From: Cynocephalus volans
Lineage: Eukaryota > Chordata > Mammalia > Dermoptera > Cynocephalidae
Length of the DNA: 64,000 bases
NCBI RefSeq assembly: GCF_027409185.1
Contig: NC_084463.1
Coordinates: 109,478,133-109,542,132, forward strand
Direction: 5' to 3'
The stretch's first letter is position 1. Each line of letters starts with the position of its first letter. The translations under genes were made by a program, and so were the position numbers. The notes under the pieces were generated by a model. It was not told where the DNA came from. It was given only the letters and a program-made list of their open reading frames with translations, and did not search any database. Of this stretch, positions 51,401-61,794 are shown one piece after another.

Positions 51401-54400
51401 TAAAGCATTTAATACCACGTCAGATATAAAGCATTCAAATGTTAGTGAGTATATGAATGTGTATTTATGTACTTTAAATTTGCACACATAGTATAAAATT
51501 AAAGATGGATATTCAATTTTTGTTTGTCCCTAAAAGGGCCTGAAATCATCCCACTCCATTTTAGTCCTCATACCAGTCTATAAATAAACATACACTCCTG
51601 ATTCAAGCTCAGTATACATGTCTCTATTTCTGACCTTGGAAATCTAAAAGGGCACTATCTGTGCCTTCTCTTCTTTGCTTACCAGCTGACTACACAACAC
51701 GTGAATATACCACACATTCTACCCCATGGGAACACAGACAGATTGTCCTTGGGTTTGCAGTTGCTCAAAAACATATGGGAGTCTCCCTAAGGCAGGCTGT
51801 CACATTGCCCCAGGCCTTCTGTGTTCTGTTTCTTTGACTTTGCCTCGTGACCCAACAGACATGTTATTCCAAAGAAAATAGCTTTATTCCTGATTATTGT
51901 CTGCTTTGTGGATTGGTCTGAGATGGTGGTTTCTCAGAGGCTCATGGAGGCTGCATTTTTCTTAGAAAGGATTCATAAATGGGTGAGGAATTGGAACTAG
52001 ATAACCTTCAAAATCGTTCTTACTCTGAGGTTCTACTGAACACCCTCTGGGGGCAGCCTTCTCACCATACCATCTCACAGTCAGCTGGCTCACAGAAAAT
52101 GGTGAAGCTGTATCAGATGTTGGTCTCCATGCCCATCATCACACCAGGCCACTGAACTTCTTCCACTGAACTCCTCTAGCACTTATTGACTGTAACATCG
52201 TGGCAAATGGCATAGGCTGCCTGGTGATTTCCTTTATCTTCCTGTGGAACTGTCTACTTAACATCTACATTTGAATAACTAATAGAGATCTCAAACTCAA
52301 CTTGTTCAAAAACAGAACTCCTGACTCTTATTCACTATCCCCAACCTGCTCCCCCATTTCAGTAAATGACAAATCTGTTCTTCCAATTTCTAAGTCAAAA
52401 ACCATGAGGTCATCCTTGGCTACTCTTTCTTTCAGACCCTTAATCCAATCCATCAACTAAATTTGTCCACTCTGCCTTCAAAACAGATCCAGAACCTGAT
52501 CTTTCCTTGGCCCCTTAACAGCTATCACACTGCTCTGAGGCACCATCTCACCTGGATTACTGGATAATTGCCTCCAAATCAGTCTCCTTCTACTCTTGCC
52601 CCTCAATCTAATCCACACAGTAGCCTGATTAATCTTTTTACACAATAAGTCGTGTCATGTCACCCCTCTGCTTAAAATCTTCCACTGGTTTCCCATCTCA
52701 GATTAAAAGCCACATACCTTTACAATGACCTATAAGGCCCTAAGAAGTCTCTGATGTTATCTCCTACCATCCTCCTCCTTATTCATTTTGCTCTAGCCAC
52801 ACTGGCCCTCTTTCAATTCTTCAATCATATCAAGCACACAGATGCCTTAGGCCTTTGCACTTGCTATTCCTTCTGCCTAGAACACTCTTCCCAGAGATAG
52901 TTTGTTCCCTCATTTCCTTCAGTATCTCCTGAAATGTAATCTTATCAGAGAGGCCTTCCCAAATCCCCCTGCATAAAATAGCAAAGCTCCATCCCACCCC
53001 AAACTGGCAACTGCCCTCCTTTACCCTGACATATTTTCTCCATAGCACTGATTATTACCTGATATGATATAAATTTACTTGATTTTATTTTCTGCTTCCT
53101 CCCCCCACAAGAATACAAGTTCCATGAGGGCAGGAACTCTGTTTTGGATCACTATCTAGGTTTTTGCCTGACAAGCAGGAGGTGCTCAATAAATATCTGT
53201 ATAATAAATTAACTAATCTGTCCTATCCCTCGCCCTAACCTATAAACTCCTAATAGAGAGAACCTTTTCTATCTTCATCTTTGTGTTCCTAGCACCTAGA
53301 CTGTGTCCTGAACACAGCAAATGTTCAAATGTTTGCCATAACTAGGATGCAATCACAGCCCTGGAAATCTTCAGTTTGTGCCAGATCCTGATGTTATACT
53401 GGTATTTCATGCTCCTTTTCTAAGGCTCCAAAGCTCTCTAGCCCAAGACTTGTGGCATTATGGTTGTCTTGTGGCAATATGAATGGCTAATCTATAGGGC
53501 ACCAACCAGAGCTGCTCTAATTGACAGAGATTCAGATCAGGTATTTCATGGTCAGTTTGCATCACTGTGTTCGACCATCCTTCCCCTGGCCTTCATTCCT
53601 AATTCTTATCAGTTTTGCTAAAGCATTTGGTTATAAGCAGAATAACTCATGGGGGAAAGAAAAACTTCCTCTATTTCCAGACAAGTAAGGATATGGCCTA
53701 ATGGATATATGGTCAGTAATAACATCATATAGGAAAAACAGTATATTATCACATGATATGACTGTTTTTAAAAATTAAAAAGCCCTTAGCACAATGAGAA
53801 GAACTTTTATGAACCTGGTAGCTACAAGAGAAAGTACAATAGATAAAACTCTAAGAATGAAGACATTTTTCTCTGGCTTCATCGTTTTTTTTTTTTAAAT
53901 AATAAATCAAATGGAATATTATTAAACTTATGCTCTGGATTTAGTTCTTAATCTAATACAGAATAAACAATACAAGATTAAAGGATAAATAACATAAGAG
54001 AACCAGACATAAGAAATGATTAATTTCCACAGCAGACTTTCTAGCAGCCAACTCCACCACATAGGAATAGGGTGAAAGCACTTTCCTGGGGCCAAGAAAA
54101 CATGACCACCTTTGATTGCCAATGGGTGCCCTTTTGCCAATCCAAAAAGGGCTGATAGGTTTGTATCAAACAGTGAACTTTACAAAAACAGCATGGTAAG
54201 AGGTAGATTATTCAGAAAACCCAGCTGAATAATTCAAATATAAGTTACTTGTATGAGGAAAAACAACCCACAATCTTCACACTGGCTCAAATCCCAGAGT
54301 CAATTAAAACTAATTTGTCCTCTCCCTCTGGTGCCATCCCTCCCTTTTCTTGTCCCCTTTCTATTGAGACTGTACTATAAACTACTTTAAATAAGAACTA

Positions 54401-56691
54401 ATCAACTAATTCTAGCATCCTGCAAATTTCGCTTACAGTGAAAGAAAACAGAATCAACACTGGTCTATCTTACCTGATGTATTTATAAAGTGAAGGGATA
54501 AGACTGTACTTCTAAGGACATTTCTAAGATTGTACTGAGGCTGCAACATCAGTCCCAAGAGAGCTTAACCATGCTGCCTCACCCCAGCACTTGCAGATCT
54601 CCTAAACCTACGACAGTCTGCCTTGGTTTCTGTGACCTGTTCTGGCTCTTCTGTGCAATTACTTGCACATAAAAGGTGTGAAAACAGTGGGGTGGGGGGT
54701 GGGGGGATCACCTCCATGACGGAGTATAGAAAGTGTTCAGGGCTTCACAGTCAACTGCTATGTGTCACACTCATGGCAATACCCTACTTCTTGAGAATGC
54801 TTCCTCTTTGCAGCCTGCTGCCTCTGCTGTATGCTATCAGCACCTGGTGGCTAAACTGAGGCAAACTGGAGTCATGAAAGCAGATGGAATTCTTCTTACA
54901 TAGCATGTAGTAGTTATAAGGAATCCTAGACAGAAGTGTGCAGAAGTAATTCTTCAAGGCTAGGGAACTCCTTGATGACCCAGAACAACCAAATGTCTAT
55001 ATCTTAAATCCAGCATGAAAAAAAGTCCACATTTTAATTCTTCTAATACTTCCCTCTTTATTGCTTTGGCCTGAAGGAAAGAAGACATGGACCTGATCTG
55101 CTAAATGAACTTAGATAGCTTTAAAGTGAGAGAAGGGAAGAGACAGTTATCTCTTTTGTAGGAATACATTTCAGTCACTCATCCGTCTGGATTATCATGA
55201 ATCAGACCAACTATCCTGTGGCTTCTGCAGAAAAAAATAACTTTTTAAAAACAGAGGAAGGTAACTGGAGTAGACATCCCCTGCACATAAGTAACTAAAG
55301 GCAGGGAGGGAAAATCTGATATTGGTATCTGCGTGTCATTAGAACTGTTAAAAAAAAAAAAAAAAAAAAAGGAAAGGGATGCAGAAGCTCTGCCCTTCAT
55401 TGCCATCTTGGAGTCAGAAATGGCAATTTCAGTGAACTAGGGCTGACAAAGGCATCCAAAATTAAATGTTTCAAAAGCTCAAAATAAAAATACTAGAAAA
55501 ATTATGCACAGTACCTATTTCATATGTAAGAGACATTTAATTAATGTTTCATAAATCACTGCCCAGATGAATAATAAAGTAAATTGTGAAATTCAGAAAA
55601 ACAACCACAAGAAAACTCCAGATAAAACAAAAAGCTAAACATAAATTTGGCCCAGCACCACTGCAATGACTGTGGGATGAGAGTCAGATATAGTTCTTTA
55701 TACTGGTAACCCTTTGCCATCCATCCCCATTCTACAGACAGGATGGTATAGTCTTTGAACCCAGGCCCCCAGTCTGGGGCTTCTCCCACTTAATGCCAAG
55801 AACAACACTGCTAGAGGAAAAAAAAAAAAAAAAATCCTCTGCACTAGTCCCAGCTCCAGCTCCACACATTAGGTGGTCAGTGAGACGGAGCAGCCTGGTT
55901 TCCTCCCTTTACCCTCTCCTTGTGTGTAGGGCTGGAGGAAGGAGAGGTGAGAACAATGAAGAGGTGTTGGGGTTCGGGAAACCTTCACGTCCGACCCTTT
56001 TTCTCTCTTCCCTCTCAGGATGGAAGGGCAAAGGTAGCCAATACCAAAACCAAACAAGATTTTGCATAAGGGGACAATGGATTCAACAAAAGTCATGTGG
56101 ATACGGTGACTGTCAAGAAACCTCCTTTCCACTTCTTTCTCTTGCCTTCTCACAAACCCGTTAGGAGTCACCTCTGTCTGGGTCACAGGACCGGCCACGC
56201 AGCGGGAGCTGCTTTCGATGCGAGGCTCAAGCCCCATGAACCAAATTCGGTATAAGGGAAAGGAAAGGAAACCTCAGGGCAGGGCAGGGTCTCTTCCTTC
56301 TAGAGAGACACGAAGGGAGGAGGCAGAGCTAGAAAAGCTACGACGGATGGAGAGGAATCCGTGACACCGAGACAGCGGACAGCGGCGGGCCGGTGACTCA
56401 GTGAAAGCGGCAGTGGTCGGGCTGGGGAGACGGCTCGGCGCAAACGTGACAGAGCCCGCGAGGGCCGGGGCGAGAGCGGCGGCGGGGATCCCGAGGGGCG
56501 CGGCCGCGGGGGCTCACCGTGTCCTTGGAAGAGCCTAGCTTCTTGAGGCCATCCAGGGGCAGCAGGTCGGCGGAGTCCTTGTGGATGAACTGCACAGCCT
56601 GCTTCATTCGGCGCTGCTGTCGCAGCGACGCCGCCTCCCGCATGTCGGTGTCCTTGCGGCCGCCCTCGGTGAGGAGCCCTGAGTAAAACAT
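40005..56691 (-). CDS. NRIP3: NRIP3, nuclear receptor-interacting protein 3 (complete, seven coding exons)
   Basis: Member of the NRIP2/NRIP3 family, whose C-terminal half has a retroviral-type aspartic protease (retropepsin-like) fold; cellular role poorly known. Coding exons are 56691-56518, 44171-44010, 43524-43442, 41368-41229, 40579-40527, 40412-40318 and 40020-40005. They total 723 nt, so 240 aa, and every junction is in frame. The N-terminus begins MFYSGLLTEGGRK, with a basic segment RQQRRMK. A linker RRLMETNLSKLRSSRVPWAS follows. The retropepsin-like domain starts near residue 110, with the catalytic-type motif LVDTG (DTG at 123-125) and then YNLIS. A later LSLGLQTLRSMKCIINLDKH segment (about 187-206) corresponds to the hydrophobic-Gly second motif of DDI1/DDI2-type domains. 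Intron 1 is about 12.3 kb. The promoter is a CpG island with TATA and CRE. Confidence 0.96.
40318..40412 (-). CDS. NRIP3: NRIP3 coding exon 6
   Basis: 95 nt. The acceptor is ttgttttcag and the donor GACAA|gtgagt. It encodes CIINLDKHRLIMGKTDKEEI to VSLNED. Reading through the donor meets TGA at once, so intron retention would also end the protein here. Confidence 0.95.
40527..40579 (-). CDS. NRIP3: NRIP3 coding exon 5
   Basis: 53 nt. The acceptor is tttttattag and the donor AAG|gtagga. It encodes EDNEKNLSLGLQTLRSMK, carrying the second retropepsin-like motif. Confidence 0.93.
41229..41368 (-). CDS. NRIP3: NRIP3 coding exon 4
   Basis: 140 nt. The acceptor is tctggtgcag and the donor GTTG|gtgagt. 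It encodes LKEHVKSHKHEGEKLSLPRH to LRLDCSAAVV. Confidence 0.95.
41370..43441. other. NRIP3 intron 3
   Basis: About 2 kb holding one SINE (42991-43097). No further exon seen. Confidence 0.5.
42991..43097 (-). mobile_element. tRNA-Ile-derived SINE, monomer, antisense, with target duplication
   Basis: 'ggcagttggccagtatgggg', B box complement 'gatccgaaccc', 'ttgatgttatcatcacc', 'gagctaactggccagcccc'. The flanking direct repeats cagaacagctccttc at 42976-42990 and 43097-43111 are identical. The tail is degenerate. Confidence 0.86.
43442..43524 (-). CDS. NRIP3: NRIP3 coding exon 3 (DTG exon)
   Basis: 83 nt, ending in phase 2. The acceptor is cctcctcacag and the donor TTGGG|gtaagt. It encodes CAGKDVKALVDTGCQYNLIS through VDRL, including the retropepsin-type Asp-Thr-Gly. 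Confidence 0.95.
44010..44171 (-). CDS. NRIP3: NRIP3 coding exon 2
   Basis: 162 nt, phase 0 at both ends. The acceptor is attcttcaag and the donor CAG|gtaatg. It encodes QPHNILQRRLMETNLSKLRS to DDDMILVSCQ. Confidence 0.95.
44172..45195. other. NRIP3 intron 1, 3' end
   Basis: No repeat or coding segment recognised apart from short, unremarkable open frames. Confidence 0.45.
45211..45418 (+). mobile_element. Dimeric tRNA-derived SINE with (AAAT)n tail and target duplication
   Basis: Unit 1 runs from 'ggggccagtcctgtggctcac' to 'gatcctatatagggatggcc'. Unit 2 runs from 'agtgtgctcactggctgag' to 'gatccccttactggtca'. An (AAAT)n tail of about 14 repeats (45361-45418) follows. The 14-bp direct repeats aaaatccctcaaag at 45197-45210 and 45417-45430 are identical. 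Confidence 0.9.
45361..45418 (+). repeat. (AAAT)n microsatellite
   Basis: About 14 uninterrupted tetranucleotide repeats forming the tail of the SINE to its left. Confidence 0.95.
45455..45640 (-). mobile_element. Dimeric tRNA-derived SINE, antisense, with target duplication
   Basis: T-rich tail, 'gatgaccggtaaggggattt', 'gacttggtgttgtcagcacc', 'atatgggatccgaacc', 'caagtgagccacgggccggccc'. The direct repeats aaccccaattttct at 45441-45454 and 45641-45654 are identical. It lies only 36 bp from the oppositely oriented dimer at 45211-45418. Confidence 0.9.
45655..48200. other. NRIP3 intron 1, unassigned
   Basis: AT-rich intronic DNA. No exon-like or repeat sequence was confidently named. Around 46860-47030 and 48680-48740 short pieces resemble antisense L1 3'UTR text, too diverged to annotate firmly. 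Confidence 0.4.
48215..48560 (-). repeat. Ancient interspersed repeat, family not assigned
   Basis: 'gtggcttaaatggaggtttatttttcttac ... tcagggctattg ... ttagg' has the look of a widespread old mammalian repeat. A weaker, similar segment is at about 60290-60560. I cannot name it with confidence. Confidence 0.3.
48770..50285 (+). mobile_element. LINE-2, long fragment, sense
   Basis: About 1.5 kb matching L2 3' ORF and UTR blocks in order: 'gttcctcatcactc', 'ccaactgcctttttgaaca', 'aacccttcaatggcttccc', 'ctgcaccatctggtccctg', 'tttcaggtgtcagctcaaatgtca', 'gacatcttccctgacca', 'agaatgtcagttccaag'. A MIR-like insert occupies about 49325-49440. Many lesions; not coding. Confidence 0.8.
50290..51065. 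other. NRIP3 intron 1, unassigned
   Basis: No coding exon or firm repeat call. The 50300-50450 part reads like another decayed L2 3'-end piece. Confidence 0.35.
51072..51284. mobile_element. hAT-family non-autonomous transposon
   Basis: 'caggagtcagcaaatac', 'ccaaatccagcctgttgcctg', 'aaaaagttttatttgaacac', 'gcggagttaagtagttgagac', 'tttactggcc ... aaaaagtttgataacc'. It is the same family as the split copy at 32650-33007. Confidence 0.65.
52245..53215 (+). mobile_element. LINE-2, long fragment, sense
   Basis: About 1 kb, including 'aaactcaacttgttcaaaaac', 'gtcatccttggctactctttc', 'cacccctctgcttaaaatc', 'ggcctttgcacttgctattcc', 'agagaggccttccca', 'tccatgagggcaggaact' and 'gtgctcaataaatatctg', i.e. 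ORF2 end through the 3' terminus. Frames are broken. Confidence 0.88.
53220..56270. other. NRIP3 intron 1, 5' part, unassigned
   Basis: Holds a G-rich run at 54689-54706, A20 at about 55350 and A17 at about 55820. No exon or named repeat. G+C rises toward the CpG island from about 55.9 kb. Confidence 0.45.
56518..56691 (-). CDS. NRIP3: NRIP3 coding exon 1
   Basis: ATG at 56691, 58 codons, phase 0. The donor is ACG|gtgagc. It encodes MFYSGLLTEGGRKDTDMREA to GLKKLGSSKDT. The ATG was chosen by its match to the known N-terminus; it lies about 80 nt downstream of the TATA box. Confidence 0.95.
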
Positions 56692-56766
56692 CGCTGGGGA
56701 GCCCGCTGCTTGCCGCCCCCCAGCGCGCTCAGCCTCGAGCTCCTCCAGCGCCGCAAGCGCCGCGCG

Positions 56767-56776
56767 CCTTTTATAG
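56767..56776 (-). promoter_or_regulatory. NRIP3: TATA box of NRIP3
   Basis: On the gene strand CTATAAAAGG, flanked by GC-rich DNA. It predicts a start site near 56745 and a 5'UTR of roughly 50 nt before the ATG at 56691. Confidence 0.8.
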
Positions 56777-56783
56777 CCGAGCG

Positions 56784-56791
56784 TGACGTCA
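56784..56791. promoter_or_regulatory. NRIP3: Full palindromic CRE (TGACGTCA)
   Basis: Perfect 8-bp CREB/ATF site about 8 bp upstream of the TATA box, i.e. near -40 relative to the predicted start. This is the spacing of classical cAMP-responsive promoters. The surroundings (GCGTGACGTCACGG) extend the palindrome. Confidence 0.85.
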
Positions 56792-57784
56792 CGGGGAGCA
56801 GCCAGTGCGCGCACGGGGGGCGGGGCCGGCACAGCGCCCCCGCCCGGGGCCCGGCTGCCCTGCTGCCGGCGTCCGCTGCCCACCGCGGCGCCACCCCAAC
56901 CCAGGGGAAAGCGGACGAGGAGGGAACGGCGCTGGTGGGACTGTCCGCAACGGCCTCTTCACCCAACCGTCCCCTCCCGTGTGGGTGCCCTGCACCCGCT
57001 GGACGGGGATGGGCTGTGGGGCCCAATGCCCGAGCAGCCTCTCCCACCCCAGCCGCCGCCCCCTGGGTCCCGCTCACCTGTCCACGCCGTGGCTGACCCG
57101 GGGATCACCGACAGCCGGGCCATGCCCCGAGTCCCGCCGCCGCGCCGCTGTTCGCCTTCGCAGATCCGCACCTCCGCGCACCCTCCCGCAGCCCCCGACC
57201 ACAGCCCGGGCACTGGAGGACGGGCGGCGCGCTCCGAAGTTGGGAGAGCTCTGGATTTCTCCAACTTCAGGTCGGTCCCCACCCACTGGGCCACGTGACT
57301 GGGGAGGGGGCAGCCTCTCGGGGACCCTCCTCCTCCTGGCACCCTCTGCTCCAGCCCGGCCGGTGCTACCGAGCCGTGGAAGCAAGTCCGCCCGGAAGCC
57401 AGCGGGTCCGCCCGGCTTGGGGAGAGACGAGGGTCTTCGCCCCCGCGAGATTGCGCACGACGGCGAGCCCTACACCTGCTCTTTGGAACTCCGACAGAAA
57501 AGCACCTGTTTTTCTCAGCAAACTCTAGGGCTTACCATCGAGAGGGTCTTTCACCCGTCTCTCCAGCATTTTTGTGGGAGCAATTGGAACCCGCTTTTCT
57601 TCGTGAATCATTATATTTTCAAGATATTCTAATGGGTCCTTCAAGCTCCTGGATTCTGGTCTCGACGTTGTGACTTGGTACAAACTGTTTCCATCTTGGG
57701 AACCATCACATCTACCCTCTCCACCCCATCTCATAGGAACAGGCATGAATCAGAAAGATCGGCACTCTGAAGAGAACCAACAGT

Positions 57785-57925
57785 AAAAGTAACAATAACG
57801 ACATTTATTGAGCCTTTACTATGTGCCAGGTACTGTAATGAACACTTAAAATGCAGTATCTCATTGAATCCTGGCAACAGCTTAGGAGACAGTATCATCA
57901 TTAACTCCGTTTTATAGACAAATGT
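57785..57925 (-). repeat. MIR-type element, antisense
   Basis: 'catttattgagcctttactatgtgccagg', 'gaatcctggcaacagc', 'ccgttttatagacaaatg' is the antisense MIR layout. Confidence 0.65.
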
Positions 57926-57929
57926 CTGA

Positions 57930-58505
57930 GACCTCCTAACTGGCCTCCTGAATGCCCTCCTCCCCTGGTTCCCTTCCAATCCATTGTTTTTCTCAAACTA
58001 CCAGTGATCATCTCACCTCCCTGCTTAGAGCACCTCCAAAGCCTTCCTGTTGCTCTTGAGAGAAAAACCCACATTCTTGCATAGTCTATTCCTACCTGTC
58101 TCTCCTCTCTGTACCTCAGCCTCATCGGCCTTCTTCCAGTTCCTTGAAGGAGCCATTCTCCCTCTTGCCTTTGAACACCCTGTCCCCTCTGCATGGAATG
58201 TCCCTCCTACCGTCTGCGGTAAATTCCTATGCTTCTTCCAGACTTCAGTTCCATTATCTTTTTTTAGGAAGCCCTTCTCTGACCTTCCAGAGAAGGTGAA
58301 TTCTCCTTAATTATATGCTATGTATCTCTCCTGGATATTTCACTTTGTATGTGTGTGGGGAGTGAGGGTTGGGGGACGGGTTCTGGTTGTTTGATTAACA
58401 TTCCTCTTTCTTACTGATTGTAAAATCCAAGAAGGTGACTGAGTCGTTTTTTGCTTAGCATTGGATGCCTAATACATAGAAGGCTGTCAATAAACACGAG
58501 TTTAA
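57930..58505 (+). mobile_element. LINE-2 3' part, sense
   Basis: 'taactggcctcctgaatgcc', 'ccctgcttagagcacctcc', 'tttgaacaccctgtcccctc', 'aagcccttctctgaccttcc' and a 3' end 'ggctgtcaataaacacgag' follow L2 order. Non-coding remnant. Confidence 0.8.
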
Positions 58506-58509
58506 GTAT

Positions 58510-59490
58510 GGCAAAAAGTTAAGGCCATGCCCAGGGAAAACAAGTGGTAGAGCTGGGTGGGGTCTGCCCCTAGAACCTGTGCTGGAATTCCCAGACCTTG
58601 AAGGACTGGATTTGACCTCAGGAACCTGCTTCTTTCCCTCTGTTCTTGCCCCAGTTTTGAAGAGCATAGACTGCTCATGGGAAAACAAATCCATAAGACC
58701 CCTCACCTGGCTTCAAGGAAGGACCAGGGCTGGATTCCTCCCTGCTTACTCACGCCCATGTCCCCCCTCCCAGGCAAGGTCTCAAGGAGACAGGTGGGAT
58801 TGCTGCTCACCTTCCAGTCCCCTGGCATACTTCCAGCAGTGAACAACAGTGGCCGCCCTGGCCCCTTGTGTTCCATTGCCTGGATCCTTGCCTGGTCGCT
58901 CCTTCAGGTGCAGGTCACCCAAGGAACAGTGAAAGATAGCTTTGCCTTGTCTCTCTAGGACAGGTGCCTCTGAGCTTGGCAAAGCATCAGAACAGGCCCA
59001 ATAGTGAGGGCACTTGGGACTTGGGCTGGGACAGCTACTTTCCTTAGGGAGGAAGCCAGACAGGGAGAAACTGAGGGAGGAGTTGGAATCCCTTTCCCCA
59101 GGCCGCTCAGCTCAGTCCAGCAGCCTTATTCACTGAGGATGTCCTGACAGAAGAAAGGGACTATTTTCATAGCTAGATCTCCTGGGAACTCCAGGAAGCT
59201 GAATCTCTCTGGTCGAACTGGAATTTGGCCATATCAAGTGTTGCTGAAAAATAAATGTGGCCTGGCTGGAGCTGGGAATCTTTTTGTCAATTCAGAGCTC
59301 TTTGCTGTAGTGGGATTTGTGTTTTGCAATTGGATCTGTGGCCATAATACTGGTTGTTCCCCTCACCTGTCAGAGGCCCTCCTCGGCTAGACTATACCAT
59401 CACTGCTCTTAAGCGTGGGTCAGTGTGGCGAAGTCAGCTCCCTCCCACCCCCTACTCTGCATACACATGATAGTTTCTGCAGACAGACTG
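58510..59490. other. Intergenic upstream of NRIP3, nothing recognised
   Basis: G+C-moderate unique DNA. No gene or repeat recognised. Confidence 0.45.
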
Positions 59491-59534
59491 GCTGTTCACT
59501 TTCAGGAGGGTCACCTTTGGGTGGTTGATCCAAT

Positions 59535-59665
59535 TTTCCCAAATGACTTTGAGCGAGTCACTTCCTACCTCTGAGCCTTAGTTTCTGTATCTGTAAAATG
59601 GACATAGTGAGATTGCATGTACAATTGTGCTTTGTAAACTCTCAAGGGTTGTACCTACAGAAAAG
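59535..59665 (+). repeat. MIR element
   Basis: 'tgactttgagcgagtcactt', 'ctgagccttagtttctgtat', 'ctgtaaaatgga': the typical MIR core. Confidence 0.7.
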
Positions 59666-59729
59666 ATTATTATGAATTCTCCATGTAGTCAACCTCCCCT
59701 GCCCCATTGACCCATCTTAAAGGAGGTAA

Positions 59730-59955
59730 AATATAGTGGATAGAAGAACAGGTTTTGGAGTTCAATACACTAGGTTTGAATCCCTGCTCTGTCACTGACC
59801 AGTAAGTTACTTCACCACAGTGAGCTTTCAGTTCATCATCTAGAAAATGGTGCCAGTAACATCTCTACCTCTCAGGGGTGCTATGAGGATTAAATGAAAT
59901 AACACACAGTGTACATTGTCTGACGTGTAGCGTGGGCTCAGCAGAAGGTAGCTGC
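59730..59955 (+). repeat. MIR element, near full length
   Basis: 'tatagtggatagaagaacagg', 'gtttgaatccctgctctgtcac', 'cagttcatcatctagaaaatgg', 'gctatgaggattaaatgaaata' in MIR order. Confidence 0.8.
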
Positions 59956-60289
59956 CATCTGTACCTGGGACAGCCTCAGGAATACCTGTAGGTTGCCATG
60001 CCCTCAGAGGGGGACTGATCTTTGCTTCCTCCAAGCCTCCTTATAGAGCTCCAGGCACAAAAGTCAGACCTAAGCATCTTACTCCTTCCCTGCAGCTGTG
60101 GCCTCCTGAGACAGGGCCTGGCCAGCTCTCTTCCTCTCCCAGATGTCTCTGGATTTTGGTTTTACCATGACAAGTGGCTCTGTTCTAAAGTTCTCTGCAT
60201 CCTACCTTGGCTGTTTTAGAGGATCTGTACTTGAAAATCATACTAGACAAGCCACTGCTGTTTCAGTTTGGATTTTATTCATGTTATTC

Positions 60290-60560
60290 TTCTGAGAAGT
60301 GACAGAAACTCAATTGAAAATTTCTTAAACAAAAATACAATTTTTTGGTTCACTTAATTAAAAAGTACAGGGGTTTCAGCCGTGGCTGGATCCAAGGGCT
60401 CAAATGACAATATCACTGTGTTTCAGTTCTGCTTTCCTCTGAGCTGATGCCCTTTGTGCCGGCTCTTCCTAGCTGATGGCTGTCAGCAGTTTTAGGCTTA
60501 CAAACTACTCTCCCAGCAACCCTCCTTTGGGTCTCCACCTAACAGGGAGGCTTCTGAGAA
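60290..60560. repeat. Ancient repeat-like segment, unassigned
   Basis: Weakly resembles the segment at 48215-48560 ('ggttcacttaattaaaaagtacagg ... ggctgg'). Low confidence. Confidence 0.25.
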
Positions 60561-61180
60561 TGGGATGTAGGATGAATGTTGGACTGGGGAAATAGAGAAG
60601 AAGAGCAGAGGTGAAAGGGGAGACTGCCAAGGAATTTTCATCCCGTTTCTCTTCCCATCCATGCATATTGCCCTTGGCCATACACTGGAAGTTAGAATGG
60701 CCACTCACTACCCCCATTCTTATAGCTGCAGAGCCCCCTTGCTCCTCCGATGTCCTCCCCACCAGCCTGATGCTCTTTGCCAGGCAGATTCTTCAAACAG
60801 TTGTCTGCTGCAGGTGCCAGATGTGTGCCAGGATCTCTGGCAACATGGTGCCTATGACTTATCTCTAGTCTTGAAAGCTGTGTCTACTTTGGCAGGTAAA
60901 GCAAAGACAAGAGATATTTCTGTCTTCTTCCTTCAGAGTGATTCCCAGCATCACCATGACCTCAAAAACTAGGGCTGATAGCAGCCCCGCTGCTGTTTTC
61001 CAAAGTTAGCTGTGTCTTTTGGATCCATTCCTGTCAGCAACAATTTGGTTTCATTTTGGGGGATGAGGACAGGCTTTGACCTCAAATCACACAGCATATG
61101 AGGAGAGGAAGGGGAAAAAAAATCTCAGTATCTGAAGGAAGAGTATCTGGTGGGAGTTGGCGGGGGGGTGGGGGGAGCCT
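60561..61180. other. Intergenic, nothing recognised
   Basis: Unique DNA with short overlapping open frames of no known content. A G-run lies at about 61160-61176. Confidence 0.4.
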
Positions 61181-61189
61181 AGGCTTAGC

Positions 61190-61358
61190 TTTGAATCTGG
61201 CTCTGCCCCTTGCTTGCTGTGGGACCTTGGCCAAGTTACCAAAGCTCTCTGAGCCTCAGTTTACCCATCTTGCAGGGCTCTGTTCAGATTAAATAAGATA
61301 ATATGTAAAGTACAGGGCCTGGCACAAAGTGAGCCTCTAATAATTATGAGTGCTATTT
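61190..61358 (+). repeat. MIR element
   Basis: 'tttgaatctggctctgcccc', 'gctgtgggaccttggccaagtt', 'ctctgagcctcagtttaccc', 'gggcctggcacaaagtgagc': a well-preserved MIR. Confidence 0.85.
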
Positions 61359-61794
61359 CTCCTTCCTTCCCTTCTCCAACATAGGTAGAGAACCTGGAAA
61401 AGGAGTGGCCCTCCTGAGACCAGTGGAGAACACTTCAGTATGGAAATAAGACCTCTGAAGATGGCAAGCCTCTCGGAATACAGTGAAGCCTAGGCCTGAC
61501 CTGCCTGTTCTGTATTTCTTTATGTCAACCCCAGCCAGAGGGGAAAAAGCCTGCAGGGCAGCTCACACCGGTAGCCACTGTCTACCTTAGGAGCACAGAG
61601 GGTTTCTCTTTCCCTTAAGTAAGTAAGCATTCTGCTTGGATGTGATGGTGAGAGGTCAGTGGCTCTCACTGGGCAAGCCACAGGGCCTGGGGGCAAATGG
61701 CAGTAGAGAGATGAAGCGCTCTGTGAACCATGCAGACTCCCAGGCATGCAGACATGTACACACACTCACACGCACAGCATTCCCTCTGAGGCCT

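Larger units (their letters stand above)
56390..57480. promoter_or_regulatory. NRIP3: CpG island and promoter of NRIP3
   Basis: High G+C with dense CpG across exon 1 and about 0.7 kb upstream. Unusually for an island, it also contains a consensus TATA box and a full CRE just upstream of the coding start. Long open frames here (up to 275 codons on the plus strand) come from base composition. Confidence 0.85.

Noticed and set aside
56805-57632. 275-codon open frame on the plus strand upstream of NRIP3
   Set aside because: It lies in a CpG island where stop codons are rare. The translation is Pro/Arg/Gly-rich with no recognisable domain, and several other frames are equally open.
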